64,000 bases of DNA. Source: Symsagittifera roscoffensis (taxonomy: Eukaryota; Xenacoelomorpha; Acoela; Convolutidae). Shown here one piece after another: positions 8,823 to 17,290 of the stretch. Under the pieces are notes generated by a model, which saw only the letters and a list, made by a program, of their open reading frames with translations, made no database searches and was not told where the DNA came from. Where the stretch lies: the NCBI RefSeq assembly GCF_963678635.1, contig NC_087064.1:63915548-63979547 (forward strand). Reading direction: 5' to 3'. Numbering within the stretch: position 1 is the first letter of the stretch; each line of letters begins with the position of its first letter. The position numbers and the translations under genes are program-made.

Positions 8823-9733
8823 TTAGATAAAGGAATTGTATCAAGTGGGTCATGGAGGTCAAAAACTTGATTTATTGTGTATTTTGAATCGTTTGTTTGT
8901 GGTCCTGATAAATTTATTTTATCAGTTAGATTTTCTTTTTCAATTAATGGAAAAAGGTCTTTTTTATGTGAGTGTTGTTTTACTCTTTTTTGTTGGGTGT
9001 TATTTTTTATCCATTGTGAGTATGGAATTGGTTTGAAAGTTGATGTTCCTAGTAGATCAACTTCGTAGTGGTTATTTTGGCAATCTAAATAAAGTGGGAA
9101 GTGTTGTAGATTGTTTATCTGTGATTGTTCAACGTCAGTTTTTACTGCATATTTGCATTCTAGTCGGGGTGATGTTTCGTTTTCTGCAAGGTAGAATTTT
9201 ATATTTTTGGGTATTTCTACTGTAGTTTTTCGTGTAAGTAATTCAGGTGGTGTATTTCGACTTAAAGTGTCTGGTAATGCAAGATTCTTTCCTGCTGTCC
9301 AAACGATATGTAAGTTTGGGAATTTCATTAGAATTAGTTGAAATCTATAAACTCGGTGATTTGGATTAGATTTTTGTGTAAAGAGAAAAATGATTGGTTT
9401 GTGATCTGTAAATAGAACTGTTGGATGTTTTGATCCAAGTATCAGAAATTCATATTCTGTTAGTGTATTTATTATAGCTGTACATTCTCTCATTAGAGTT
9501 GAGAGTCGTAGCTCTGCTTGAAAGAATAGTCGAGAATTTGCTGATATAAAGTTCATTTTGTTTGTACCATTGTGTGATTGTAATAATGCTGCGCCGATGC
9601 CAAAATTCGAAGCATCGCACATTGCATAGAATGGTTGATTTGGATCTGGAATTGTATTCGAAATTTGTTCAGTTAGGAGTTTTTTAATTTCTTCAAATGG
9701 TGCTTGATGTTCTGTGTTCCATTCAAAATTATA
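8765..9733 (-). CDS. RNase H region of Pol
   Basis: The frame is open from 9733. It begins with the RT-RNase H connection and has the Ty3-type RNase H motifs CDASNFGIGAALLQ, the E in LMRECTAI, the D in FTDHKP and a C-terminal VWTAGKNLALPDTLSR. It degrades the RNA strand of the RNA-DNA hybrid. A linker of about 130 residues leads to integrase. RT ends at 9673 in the previous frame, so a -1 change is needed within 9673-9733. There is no slippery heptamer in phase, so this break looks like a one-base loss or gain near an A/T run (9725-9733). Confidence 0.85.
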   Translation of the reverse strand, partial: YNFEWNTEHQAPFEEIKKLLTEQISNTIPDPNQPFYAMCDASNFGIGAALLQSHNGTNKMNFISANSRLFFQAELRLSTLMRECTAIINTLTEYEFLILGSKHPTVLFTDHKPIIFLFTQKSNPNHRVYRFQLILMKFPNLHIVWTAGKNLALPDTLSRNTPPELLTRKTTVEIPKNIKFYLAENETSPRLECKYAVKTDVEQSQINNLQHFPLYLDCQNNHYEVDLLGTSTFKPIPYSQWIKNNTQQKRVKQHSHKKDLFPLIEKENLTDKINLSGPQTNDSKYTINQVFDLHDPLDTIPLSKLEIENIFLPQQIKLQLIL

Positions 9734-11523
9734 TTATAGAATGGTCTTAGGTATAATTGCATTTTATAGACATATTTGCTTAAAAAAATTAATATTCCAA
9801 GGAATTCTTGGATTTTCTTTTTGTTTGTTGGTGGTTGGAGCTTTTGAATAGCATCAAGGCGTGATTTTAATGGAGTGATTGTTTTTCTTTCTATATTGTG
9901 TCCTAAGAATTTAACTCGTGTTAAAAAGAAGTGTGATTTATCGGGGGCGGCCTTCAGATTTTCGTTCTGAAGTATTTTGTGATAGTGTTCTAAAACATTG
10001 AACATTTCTTCTTTTGTCTGTGATTGCATAAAAACATCGTCTAAATAGGTGATTGCGTTTTTCTTGAGTATTAGTGGTCGAAAAATTATGCTCATAAAAG
10101 CTGAAAATGCTGCTGGTCCTATGGATATTCCATAGAATAGGCGGTTGAATTCGTATTGCTGATTTCCAATAACATTTTGTGTTAAGCGTCGCGATTGTTC
10201 ATCTAGTGGCATTTGATTGTATGCGATATTCATATCTGCGGTTGTAAAGTATTTTCCGTTTATTTTTGTTAAAATAACTTGTATTGGTTCAATAGGCCAA
10301 TTGCATTTTGATTCGTCTATTAGTGAATTAAGGTATCTAGCGTCTAGAACTATTTTTAATGATTCTCCTTTTGCTAGGATGATAACAGGGTTGATAAATG
10401 TGTTAGCTTTTGGTTGTTCTTCTTTGTTTACCGGTGAGATAATATTGTATTGTTCTAAAATATCGAGTAATCTGTTTACTTTATCATGTAAGTGAATTGG
10501 TACTTTACTTGCTCTTTGTTTTTTGAAAACTGCGTCAGGTTTTAATGGGAGATGTAGTGATGAGCTGATTTTGCCAACATCAAATTTAGATGTTGCATAG
10601 ACTGATGAATATTTTATTAGCTGTTTGGCTAATTTATCAAATTCGTCTTGTGTTATTTGTGAATGTTGGAAGTTAAACATTGTTAAAAATTTCTGTTGAT
10701 TCTCTGTATAGTTATTTATGTTGAATGTAGGTTTGAAATATGGGGTTTTTGTGAAATAATCTGTATTTCTTTTTTCATTACTTATTATATTATTTATGGA
10801 TAATTCTTCATTAAGAATTGTGGATTGACAAATATCTAATAATTGGAGTATATTATTTACGCGGTATGCTTTTTCATGTATTGGTGATATCGTAGCGTTG
10901 GTTTCGCAATAGCCTAAAAGTCCTAAGGGTAATGTTACTTGATAGGGTGTATTGTTGTATACATGTAGAGAAATAATATCTGAATTCGAGTTTTTCAAAT
11001 ATTTTATGGATGAAATTGTGATTTTGAAAAACTTATGGATAGGTTTGAATTCAAAATCTGACATATAGAGTTGTTGTTTGTTTTGTTTTTTATCATATTG
11101 GTGAACTTGTTTTATTGAGAAATTATATATGTTTCCTGATAGTGGTTTCAGGTGTTTTCTTTGTTGATTATATATCGGATAAAATTTTGAAAAGAATGGT
11201 GGTTGTTTATTTAATCTTTGAAAAAATGTTAGGGATGTGTCTTTTGTTTTTGTGTATTTATCTTTGATTAGTATTTTACTATTCAAAATGTTGATTGTTG
11301 GTATATATTTAGAGATAAATGGTATTCCAATAATATTGTGTTTAATATCCGTGATATGGAATATTTGTTTAAATGGTTTATTTAAAATTTTATTTTGCTC
11401 TATTGTTCTTGTGGGGAGAAGAAATAATTGAATTTTTCCATAGTTTACCAATGTTGATCCTTGTGCTGTTGCTAGTTTACTGGATGTTTCAAGAGGCGTT
11501 AGTTTGGGTGTAATGATTTTATT
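9673..11523 (-). CDS. second half of aspartic protease plus reverse transcriptase (Pol)
   Basis: The frame opens at 11523. Its first ~100 codons continue the retropepsin fold, including the second hydrophobic signature (HNIIGIPFI). After a spacer of about 200 residues comes the RT: VVILA-type fingers, LDARYLNSLIDE, TADMNIAYNQMPL, YGISIGPAAFSAFMS and the catalytic ITYLDDVFM, then FLGHNI and a thumb region. The LDAR...LNS...D signature belongs to a Ty3-related group seen in several invertebrates. The protein makes element cDNA in the particle. It has to be entered from the Pro frame by a -1 shift at 11502-11508. Confidence 0.87.
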   Translation of the reverse strand, partial: NKIITPKLTPLETSSKLATAQGSTLVNYGKIQLFLLPTRTIEQNKILNKPFKQIFHITDIKHNIIGIPFISKYIPTINILNSKILIKDKYTKTKDTSLTFFQRLNKQPPFFSKFYPIYNQQRKHLKPLSGNIYNFSIKQVHQYDKKQNKQQLYMSDFEFKPIHKFFKITISSIKYLKNSNSDIISLHVYNNTPYQVTLPLGLLGYCETNATISPIHEKAYRVNNILQLLDICQSTILNEELSINNIISNEKRNTDYFTKTPYFKPTFNINNYTENQQKFLTMFNFQHSQITQDEFDKLAKQLIKYSSVYATSKFDVGKISSSLHLPLKPDAVFKKQRASKVPIHLHDKVNRLLDILEQYNIISPVNKEEQPKANTFINPVIILAKGESLKIVLDARYLNSLIDESKCNWPIEPIQVILTKINGKYFTTADMNIAYNQMPLDEQSRRLTQNVIGNQQYEFNRLFYGISIGPAAFSAFMSIIFRPLILKKNAITYLDDVFMQSQTKEEMFNVLEHYHKILQNENLKAAPDKSHFFLTRVKFLGHNIERKTITPLKSRLDAIQKLQPPTNKKKIQEFLGILIFLSKYVYKMQLYLRPFYNIILNGTQNIKHHLKKLKNS

Positions 11524-12560
11524 TCATTCCATGTGGGAATGTTTATTATGTTTGATTCTGCTCCTGAATCAATTAAAAAATCAATTTCAAGATCTGGTGG
11601 TTGAAATTCTTTGTTTCTTGGACTTTCTAAAAGAAATGGTATTGTCCAAATTTTTTCTTTGGGTTGTTCTTTTTGTATATTTTGATAGATGTGATTTGTA
11701 TTCAAGCATTTTGTTTTGTCATTTTCATTGGATTGGTTTGTAGTGTTGATTTCGTTAGTTTCTTGTGCCGTTTGTGTGGAAAGGATGGGTTCAATATAAT
11801 AATTGTGAAGGAGTTCTAATTGATTTTCATATATATGTGATGAAAAAGGTTGTTCATATATAATAGGTTCGTAGTCATTTTCGACTGCTATCATATTTAT
11901 GGAGATAGTGTTTTCTGTATCACTTTCTGAATCTGATGATTCACAGTTTATTTGATTTAGTTGTAGTTCGTTATTTCCTGTGTCATCAATACCTGGGGAG
12001 TCTGATGTTGTTTCTGGATTTGATTGTACTTGATTTATATTTCTTTGATGTTTAGGTGTACTACTTCTGTGGCGATTAATAGAATTATTATAATGGTTAT
12101 TATTCCTGTGTGGTGATTGGGAATAATTTCTATAACGATTATTATAACTTGAATGTCGATTTTGTGAATTATTTTGTGATCTGTTTTGATAATTATTGTT
12201 TGGTCTGTTATAGTTTGATCTATTATATGAGTTATTCCTTGATCGATTGTTCGGGTAATTCTGGTTTCGGTTGTTTGAATAACTTCTATTTCGATTATTG
12301 GAGTAGTTTCTATTTCTATTGTATGATGAATTTCGTGATTGATTGTTTGGATAGTAATTATTCCTTGATTGGGAATTAGATCTAGAAACAATTTTGTGTT
12401 GTGTTTGAATTTGATCTGGAGTAGTTATTTCGACTATTTGGTCTATTGTAATGATTTTGTGACTAATTTTGTGTATTTCTTCGTTCTGGTGATCTTCCTC
12501 TATAACTTGAGTTATATGGTGATTGAGTTCTCGTGTAATTGGTATTGTTCGGAAGTGGTT
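11499..12560 (-). CDS. Arg/Asn/Ser-rich nucleocapsid tail and first half of aspartic protease
   Basis: This frame is open from 12560 to 11499, about 354 codons. The first ~150 codons are a repetitive Arg, Asn, Ser and Tyr-rich stretch (NNRSRNNSYNRSNYNR and similar), likely an RNA-binding tail. An acidic linker follows, then the protease active site FLIDSGAESNIIN. The nucleocapsid frame upstream ends at 12463 and overlaps it, but joining requires a +1 (or -2) shift. I see no canonical signal for that. An ATG occurs only at 11894, after the basic tail. The protease matures Gag and Pol in the particle. Confidence 0.75.
   Translation of the reverse strand, partial: NHFRTIPITRELNHHITQVIEEDHQNEEIHKISHKIITIDQIVEITTPDQIQTQHKIVSRSNSQSRNNYYPNNQSRNSSYNRNRNYSNNRNRSYSNNRNQNYPNNRSRNNSYNRSNYNRPNNNYQNRSQNNSQNRHSSYNNRYRNYSQSPHRNNNHYNNSINRHRSSTPKHQRNINQVQSNPETTSDSPGIDDTGNNELQLNQINCESSDSESDTENTISINMIAVENDYEPIIYEQPFSSHIYENQLELLHNYYIEPILSTQTAQETNEINTTNQSNENDKTKCLNTNHIYQNIQKEQPKEKIWTIPFLLESPRNKEFQPPDLEIDFLIDSGAESNIINIPTWNEIKSLHPN
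11502..11508 (-). promoter_or_regulatory. candidate -1 frameshift heptamer C CCA AAC before a stop
   Basis: On the minus strand CCCAAAC is in perfect X XXY YYZ phase at the end of the protease frame and is followed immediately by TAA. A -1 slip continues in the RT frame. However, the junction lies inside the protease fold, where programmed sites are not usual, so a deletion in the short A run is an equal explanation. Confidence 0.4.
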
Positions 12561-13281
12561 TTACTGAACTGTTGTTGCTGTATACACTTTTGTTCGGTAG
12601 ATTTTGATCTTTTTTCATGTATTGATAGAATGATTTATTCGGTTCTTTATATTTTTGAGGTTTGTTTTGATTGTCCTGTTGTTTTTGTCTACATTCAGAA
12701 ATACTATGTCCGTATCGTCGGCAATAATTACACCATTTTTTGAAAGATGGTTTGCCTTTAAAGTTTGGGTGTTTTTCGTAAATATTGAGTATTTCAGTGA
12801 TTTTTTCAACGAGGTCTGTATCTGATTCCTGTATATTATTGATATTTGTGGTATTTGTTTCAATTCGGTTAACATATTGTAATTTCAGATTTTCTGTTTC
12901 TTCAAGTTTCATTGTGATTTCCGCTTGCTCTAGTTTGTCTACTAGTTTTCGAAAATCTAAATCGGGCTCTCGAATTGAGGAGGGATGGGATGCTCTCTTT
13001 TTTATTGCTATTTTCCTTAATTGAGGTGTTAAGGTCATCATTAAGATTTCTGTCATTTTTGTGTTTTTATAATCGTGTGTATTTAATGAATATGCTTTTC
13101 GAACTAGTGTTTCGATACGTACTGCTAATTTTTTGATGGTTTCATTTGGTAATCTGCAAATTTCATTACATAAAACTCTTTGTTGTTGTTTGTTTCTTTC
13201 GGAGTCAAACATTTTTGAAAATTCTTGTGTAAATCTTTTCCAATTTGAGTTTATTTCTATAGGCAATACTGAAAACCATTT
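12463..13281 (-). CDS. Gag C-terminal part: end of capsid domain and zinc-knuckle nucleocapsid
   Basis: The frame is the same as the Gag ORF upstream, from which it is separated only by the TAA at 13282-13284. It starts in the middle of the retrotransposon capsid domain (FSVLPIEINSNWKRFTQEF). It continues through the helical capsid C-terminal part and reaches one CCHC knuckle, CNYCRRYGHSISEC (C-x2-C-x4-H-x4-C), which binds RNA. An Arg/Ser-rich end follows. The apparent start at 13266 is TTG and is not used here as evidence of a separate gene. Confidence 0.8.
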   Translation of the reverse strand, partial: KWFSVLPIEINSNWKRFTQEFSKMFDSERNKQQQRVLCNEICRLPNETIKKLAVRIETLVRKAYSLNTHDYKNTKMTEILMMTLTPQLRKIAIKKRASHPSSIREPDLDFRKLVDKLEQAEITMKLEETENLKLQYVNRIETNTTNINNIQESDTDLVEKITEILNIYEKHPNFKGKPSFKKWCNYCRRYGHSISECRQKQQDNQNKPQKYKEPNKSFYQYMKKDQNLPNKSVYSNNSSVKPLPNNTNYTRTQSPYNSSYRGRSPERRNTQN

Positions 13282-15270
13282 TTAGGCTGCGCCGTCTAAG
13301 GTTGTCTGTATCAACGCTGTGCGTCGATGTATCCAATTTTGATGTAGTGGCGTATTAATTGGTTCAGGTCCTATATTTAAAATTAAATTTGCTGTTACTG
13401 CATTTAAATAATCTTCTACAGAATATTCAGGGTCTGTTCCTGTAAATACCATTAATGGTTTGTTTGATGTTATTGATGATCCACCCATAAGGTATGGATT
13501 CATTGTCATTTGTAATGATTCTGCTGCATTTGGCATTTGTGAAAAATTCGAAAGTTGATTTTTTGTTATTTCGTGTTGTTGAAGGTAATATGGGAGTGGT
13601 ATTTCATTTTGTATTTGTGTTGGTTGATACGAGTGTGTAATCATTGGGTTTTGTGGCTGAATTGGTTGAAAAGATTGTGTATTAATTGGGTTTTGCATTT
13701 GCATTGGTTGTTGATTTTGTGTATCTGTTGGGTGTGGAGAAAAAATTCTATGATATGTATACGGTTTTTGTACTCCTTGTCCACGATATTCTTGAGTGTA
13801 TGGTGCAAATATATCTGGTTGTAAATAATCATCATCAGAGGATAGGTAATCCGTTTGATGAGGTGCTTGTTTTTTATTTCTATTCTGTTGAAAGAATGGG
13901 TAATTTTCACTACGATCCTGTGGAGGATGTGAATTAGTTTGAAAATTTACTGAATTGCTTGTTGCCATTGGGTTATCCCAATATCGAGATCTTATCTGAT
14001 TATTGTTATTTTTTCGGGGGGGGGGGGGATAGTTTGTTTTTGATGAATGTGTGTAATTATAATTGTGTTCCGCAAAATTGTTCCTTGTGAACGTTCTGCG
14101 TGTTTTTGACGGTATTGTCATGGGTCTATATGTTTGATAATCCATTTGTGAATATTTTGGAGCAACCGAAGGTTTAACGGTTGATTGTAAGGATACCTGT
14201 GCTAGTGAAGTGTTTGTATTTCTTGGTGTTGTTAAATTTGGACGTATTGGTGAAATACTTTGTTGTGTAGTTGTTGTTGTTTGGACAATTTCTTCATTTA
14301 TGAAGTGTGATGGTGTCTGAATATCTTGTTGAGTGAGGTTCCTAGTTCCATTAAGGTTTTCATTGTGTATGACGGTCGAGTTTAAACTGTTATTTCGCGT
14401 ATCGGGTAAAAATGTATTGTAGTTTAATGGTGTTGCATCAATGGATAATGGTATTACTCTTACATAATCTCTTTTATAAGATATTGTACTTATTGCTTGA
14501 CTTGCAATTGATTGTGGGATATTTATAAATGCATAATGAGACCATTCGGGGTCCCAAACATATTCTGACTGTTCTGTGATGGCGGTATCATCGTTTGAAT
14601 TTTGAGGTCTAAAATTTTTTCTTGCTTGTGAAATTAAATCTATATTATGTGTGAAGTAATCTATTATAAACCATGCCAAAATTTTTTGTAAGTCATGTTT
14701 TGTATGTTGTGAAACATCGTCTTTAGTGAAATTTTCCTTAATTATATGTAGAAAAGTTGAAAATAGTGTGATTTCATGTCGTACCTTTATATGTTTAGAT
14801 GTCTCTGTCGGTGAGACACTTGGGATTGGAATTTCGTTTTCTAATATTGAGATATAACTATATATTATAGCAAAAACTTCATTAGTGAATATGGAGTTTG
14901 CTCTTTGTGAGTTATGATATTGTATGCTTTTTATGTATTCTGAGAATACTTTTGAAAATTCTAAATCAAGGTCGTCTGTTTGAATTACATATTTGCGGTG
15001 ATTCGGGTTTGGTGAGCTGAATTCTATGGTGTAGATTCCGTATTGTTTTGTCAAATTACATATATCTTTCAGATAGTGATCAATAATTTGTCTTTTGATC
15101 TTTACATCTGGAAACTCTGCTTTACATGGGCTGATTCTGGGTTCAAATAAATTTAGTAGTAAATTCTTGCAAAGTATATGCTGTCCTCTATCATTGGGTG
15201 CATCTACGAGGAAGGGGTAGATATCGTCATCATCTGGACTATCTTCACTTGGAGTGTGTGTTTGGCTCAT
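13282..15270 (-). CDS. Gag, N-terminal 662 aa, ending at an in-frame TAA inside the capsid domain
   Basis: ATG at 15270. The N-terminal ~280 residues form a globular region (matrix-like position). Then comes a long Pro/Gln/Asn/Thr-rich spacer that includes PPPP encoded by a 13-base G/C run (14016-14028) and repeated NPINTQSFQPIQ-like units around 13600-13720. The start of the Ty3 capsid domain follows (YSVEDYLNAV, WIHRRTALIQTTLDGAA), and then a TAA. The capsid domain continues in frame after the stop. So either the stop is a nonsense lesion in this copy or Gag is completed by readthrough. A lesion is more likely because the stop is inside a conserved fold. Confidence 0.8.
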   Translation of the reverse strand: MSQTHTPSEDSPDDDDIYPFLVDAPNDRGQHILCKNLLLNLFEPRISPCKAEFPDVKIKRQIIDHYLKDICNLTKQYGIYTIEFSSPNPNHRKYVIQTDDLDLEFSKVFSEYIKSIQYHNSQRANSIFTNEVFAIIYSYISILENEIPIPSVSPTETSKHIKVRHEITLFSTFLHIIKENFTKDDVSQHTKHDLQKILAWFIIDYFTHNIDLISQARKNFRPQNSNDDTAITEQSEYVWDPEWSHYAFINIPQSIASQAISTISYKRDYVRVIPLSIDATPLNYNTFLPDTRNNSLNSTVIHNENLNGTRNLTQQDIQTPSHFINEEIVQTTTTTQQSISPIRPNLTTPRNTNTSLAQVSLQSTVKPSVAPKYSQMDYQTYRPMTIPSKTRRTFTRNNFAEHNYNYTHSSKTNYPPPPRKNNNNQIRSRYWDNPMATSNSVNFQTNSHPPQDRSENYPFFQQNRNKKQAPHQTDYLSSDDDYLQPDIFAPYTQEYRGQGVQKPYTYHRIFSPHPTDTQNQQPMQMQNPINTQSFQPIQPQNPMITHSYQPTQIQNEIPLPYYLQQHEITKNQLSNFSQMPNAAESLQMTMNPYLMGGSSITSNKPLMVFTGTDPEYSVEDYLNAVTANLILNIGPEPINTPLHQNWIHRRTALIQTTLDGAA

Positions 15271-15712
15271 TTTTTCGTTTAATGACTGTAAATAGGTAAT
15301 TATCGATATGTCTAATTGGTTGATTCCAATTATATAAATGTACTGGTTTGTGTTTATATTGCTTTTTTATTCTTCTTTTTCCTCTTTTTGATGAATTTGA
15401 AGTTGTTTCTGAGTCGGAAAAAAATAATTGATCGTGAATGGGGCAATTTTTATCTATAGATTCTTTTAATTTATAAAGTTCGTCTAAATTGCTGGCTTTT
15501 GATTCTGAAAATGCGTTTCTATTTTTGGAAAATCTTTTTCGTGTTATTTGTCTTTGCTTGTTTATTATTTTTCTTTTTAGTGTTTGTCGTTTTGTTCTAA
15601 TATATCCAACTGTTTGTGTGTGAGGTGTGATTACAAGGTCGTATTTTTGGTTATCTATTTCACAGTTGTGCAAAACGATAGTTTGTTTGTTTCCTAGATT
15701 TTTAAATGACAT
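15245..15712 (-). CDS. 155-aa basic ORF upstream of Gag
   Basis: ATG at 15712, TAA at 15245, overlapping the Gag start by 26 nt. The product is strongly basic, with Lys/Arg clusters around residues 40-65 (KRQTLKRKIINKQRQITRKR) and 108-120 (KRGKRRIKKQYKHK) that could act as nuclear or nucleolar localisation or RNA-binding segments. A Ser/Glu/Asp stretch lies between them. No family recognised. As the first ORF of the element transcript it could be a regulatory protein or the first part of Gag. That is inference from position only. Confidence 0.6.
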   Translation of the reverse strand: MSFKNLGNKQTIVLHNCEIDNQKYDLVITPHTQTVGYIRTKRQTLKRKIINKQRQITRKRFSKNRNAFSESKASNLDELYKLKESIDKNCPIHDQLFFSDSETTSNSSKRGKRRIKKQYKHKPVHLYNWNQPIRHIDNYLFTVIKRKNEPNTHSK

Positions 15713-15817
15713 AAGGTTTAGGATGACGGATGCAAAAAGTTGTTAGATTATTTCTATTTTCTTAAATTGTTAGTCCTTACGATTTTTTGGTTAGCTTAAC
15801 CTGGGTCTATTTGTTCA

Positions 15818-16165
15818 GGGTTGGAGAGAAAAGTATATCGATTCCGAAGAATGATTTTTTACTTTCTCGTGGCTAGTATAAGCTAAGGTGTTAACTTACT
15901 TAATCTTACTTAGGGGTAGTGATTGTGTTCAAGGGTTGGAGAATAGTAAATCGATCCACAAGGTTCAGGTATAATTAGAACGCGAGTAGTTCGTTAGATA
16001 CTATTTTAAACTTACTAAGTCTACGATTTATCCTGGGTCTGGTAAGAGGAGGGTTCAAGTGAAGGATGAATAACCGAAGTTATTCACTGTTTATCCTAAT
16101 TTGAATGATTAGTTTTGTTCAAAAATTTCTATTAGTCTTGGGTTTTTTGAAAGGGTTGGATAGTG
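15818..16165. repeat. three diverged copies of a GGGTTGGA...ATCGA leader motif
   Basis: GGGTTGGA occurs at 15818, 15933 and 16153. Each copy is followed within about 20 bp by ATCGA and within 60-80 bp by a TAGNTA..ACTAAG-like end. CTGGGTCT also recurs near 15801 and 16033. The copies are spaced about 115 and 220 bp apart inside the leader of the retroelement. Confidence 0.5.
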
Positions 16166-16228
16166 AATCGACGTTTGAGGTCGTTAGACACTAGCTAAGT
16201 GGGTGGGGGAGAACAAAATGTTCTTTTT

Positions 16229-16315
16229 GATCCAAGGATAGGCCTTGATGATCAAGTTTTGTAATTTTAATTAAATAGAAAATTAATTAAGATCCAAGGA
16301 TAAGCCTTGATGATC
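16229..16315. repeat. 25-bp direct repeat GATCCAAGGATARGCCTTGA
   Basis: Two near-identical 25-bp copies (16229-16253 and 16291-16315), each starting GATCCAAGGATA and ending CCTTGATGATC, differ at one base and lie 62 bp apart. An AT-rich spacer separates them. Confidence 0.7.
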
Positions 16316-17228
16316 TGATTTTAAGATTAAATGAATTTAAGTTTAAAATGGTTTAATTTTATTTAAGAAAAGATTTAGTGTTTTTATGATGTTAGTGAGT
16401 TTATGATTGCTGTTATGTTTTAGGTGATGAAGCTGGGACAACTGATGATTTTATGATTACTAACAGTTTATTGTCATGCTACTAATTTTTGTTTTGATTT
16501 TCAATAAATATTTTCCAAACATGTTTTATAGAATACTGCAGAATTTTAGGAAAACGATCTGAAATCTTTTTATCAATCGTTATTGTATATTAATATTTTT
16601 GTTTAGCGCCTGAAATGATCATGAAGATTGACTTCAAGATTTAAGTTTGCAAATGAAAATCTAAATTCATTGCTAATAAAATTCTAAATATAAAAGTTTG
16701 TGTTGGCTTTTGCCGTACTATCATATAACTATTTGGTAAGTTTCTACTTTGTCGTATGTCGTCTCTGGTTCGAGGTCTTCTTCCAATTCCGGGTAGTTCT
16801 CTTATCGTTCGGAATATTGGCTTTGATCTATTGAGTCGTAGAGACATTTCGATTAAATTATCGTCGTGTAACATTTTAAAAATGTTTTGTCTAAATTCTA
16901 ATCTATTTTTGGTTAATTCTAAGCTATTAAGGTCTTGTTCGAGACTTATGGTCGCACCAGATGAGTTAGGACCGATGTGGTTAACTCATAGAGTAATTTC
17001 GGATAGGGTACACCGTCTGCTCGTCACGCTATCTTATTTTCGGCCGGATAGATTCGTGCAACTTCTTAGTCTAATACCGATCCTAATCTTACTCTTATAC
17101 TATCTAGTCTCAGGTTGTTTAACTAGTCTCTGCTAGGCTCAATAGATCTAGGGTATACTGGTTTATTGCGGCTGCTGAAGTTCTCTCGGAGAGGCAACTA
17201 AGTTCTAAGTTAAATTCAAATCTCTCTG

Positions 17229-17268
17229 GTGCTGAAATTACAAGTAATTTCAGCACTTACAAATAAGT
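17229..17268. repeat. perfect 13-bp stem hairpin overlapping a second stem-loop
   Basis: GTGCTGAAATTAC and its exact reverse complement face each other with a two-base AA spacer (17229-17256). CACTTA CAAA TAAGTG (17253-17268) overlaps its end. The pair lies about 30 bp before the point where the strand composition of the retroelement ends. Confidence 0.75.
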
Positions 17269-17290
17269 GGGTTGTTAGTTAGATGGATCA

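Larger units (their letters stand above)
15713..17228. other. retroelement leader / LTR region, non-coding
   Basis: No coding sequence is supported. This is where the 5' LTR, primer-binding site and packaging signal of the minus-strand element should be. I could not place a primer-binding site or LTR ends with confidence. The region holds a three-copy diverged repeat, a two-copy 25-bp repeat and, at the right edge, stem-loops (listed separately). Confidence 0.5.
1..17290 (-). mobile_element. giant Ty3-type env-bearing retroelement (endogenous retrovirus-like), 3' end off window
   Basis: One minus-strand gene order runs Gag, nucleocapsid, protease, RT, RNase H, integrase and an envelope-like ORF, followed by further ORFs. 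This is the plan of an envelope-bearing Ty3-type (errantivirus-like) element. The whole stretch is T/G-rich on the plus strand, so the coding strand is A/C-rich. That skew stops near 17,290, which I use as the right boundary. No LTR pair can be aligned: the stretch 1-519 does not obviously match 15,713-17,290, so the 3' LTR is probably left of the window. At more than 17 kb it is far larger than the 7-9 kb usual for gypsy-like elements. One in-frame stop and several frame changes suggest that this copy is inactive, or that its sequence contains indel errors. Confidence 0.85.

Noticed and set aside
12035-12391. 118-aa Ile/Thr-rich minus-strand ORF
   Set aside because: It is the shadow of the Arg/Asn/Ser-rich nucleocapsid tail that lies in another frame, continuous with the protease.
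16756-17136. 126-aa plus-strand ORF in the retroelement leader
   Set aside because: No family features, opposite to the element's coding strand, and within the presumptive LTR/leader.
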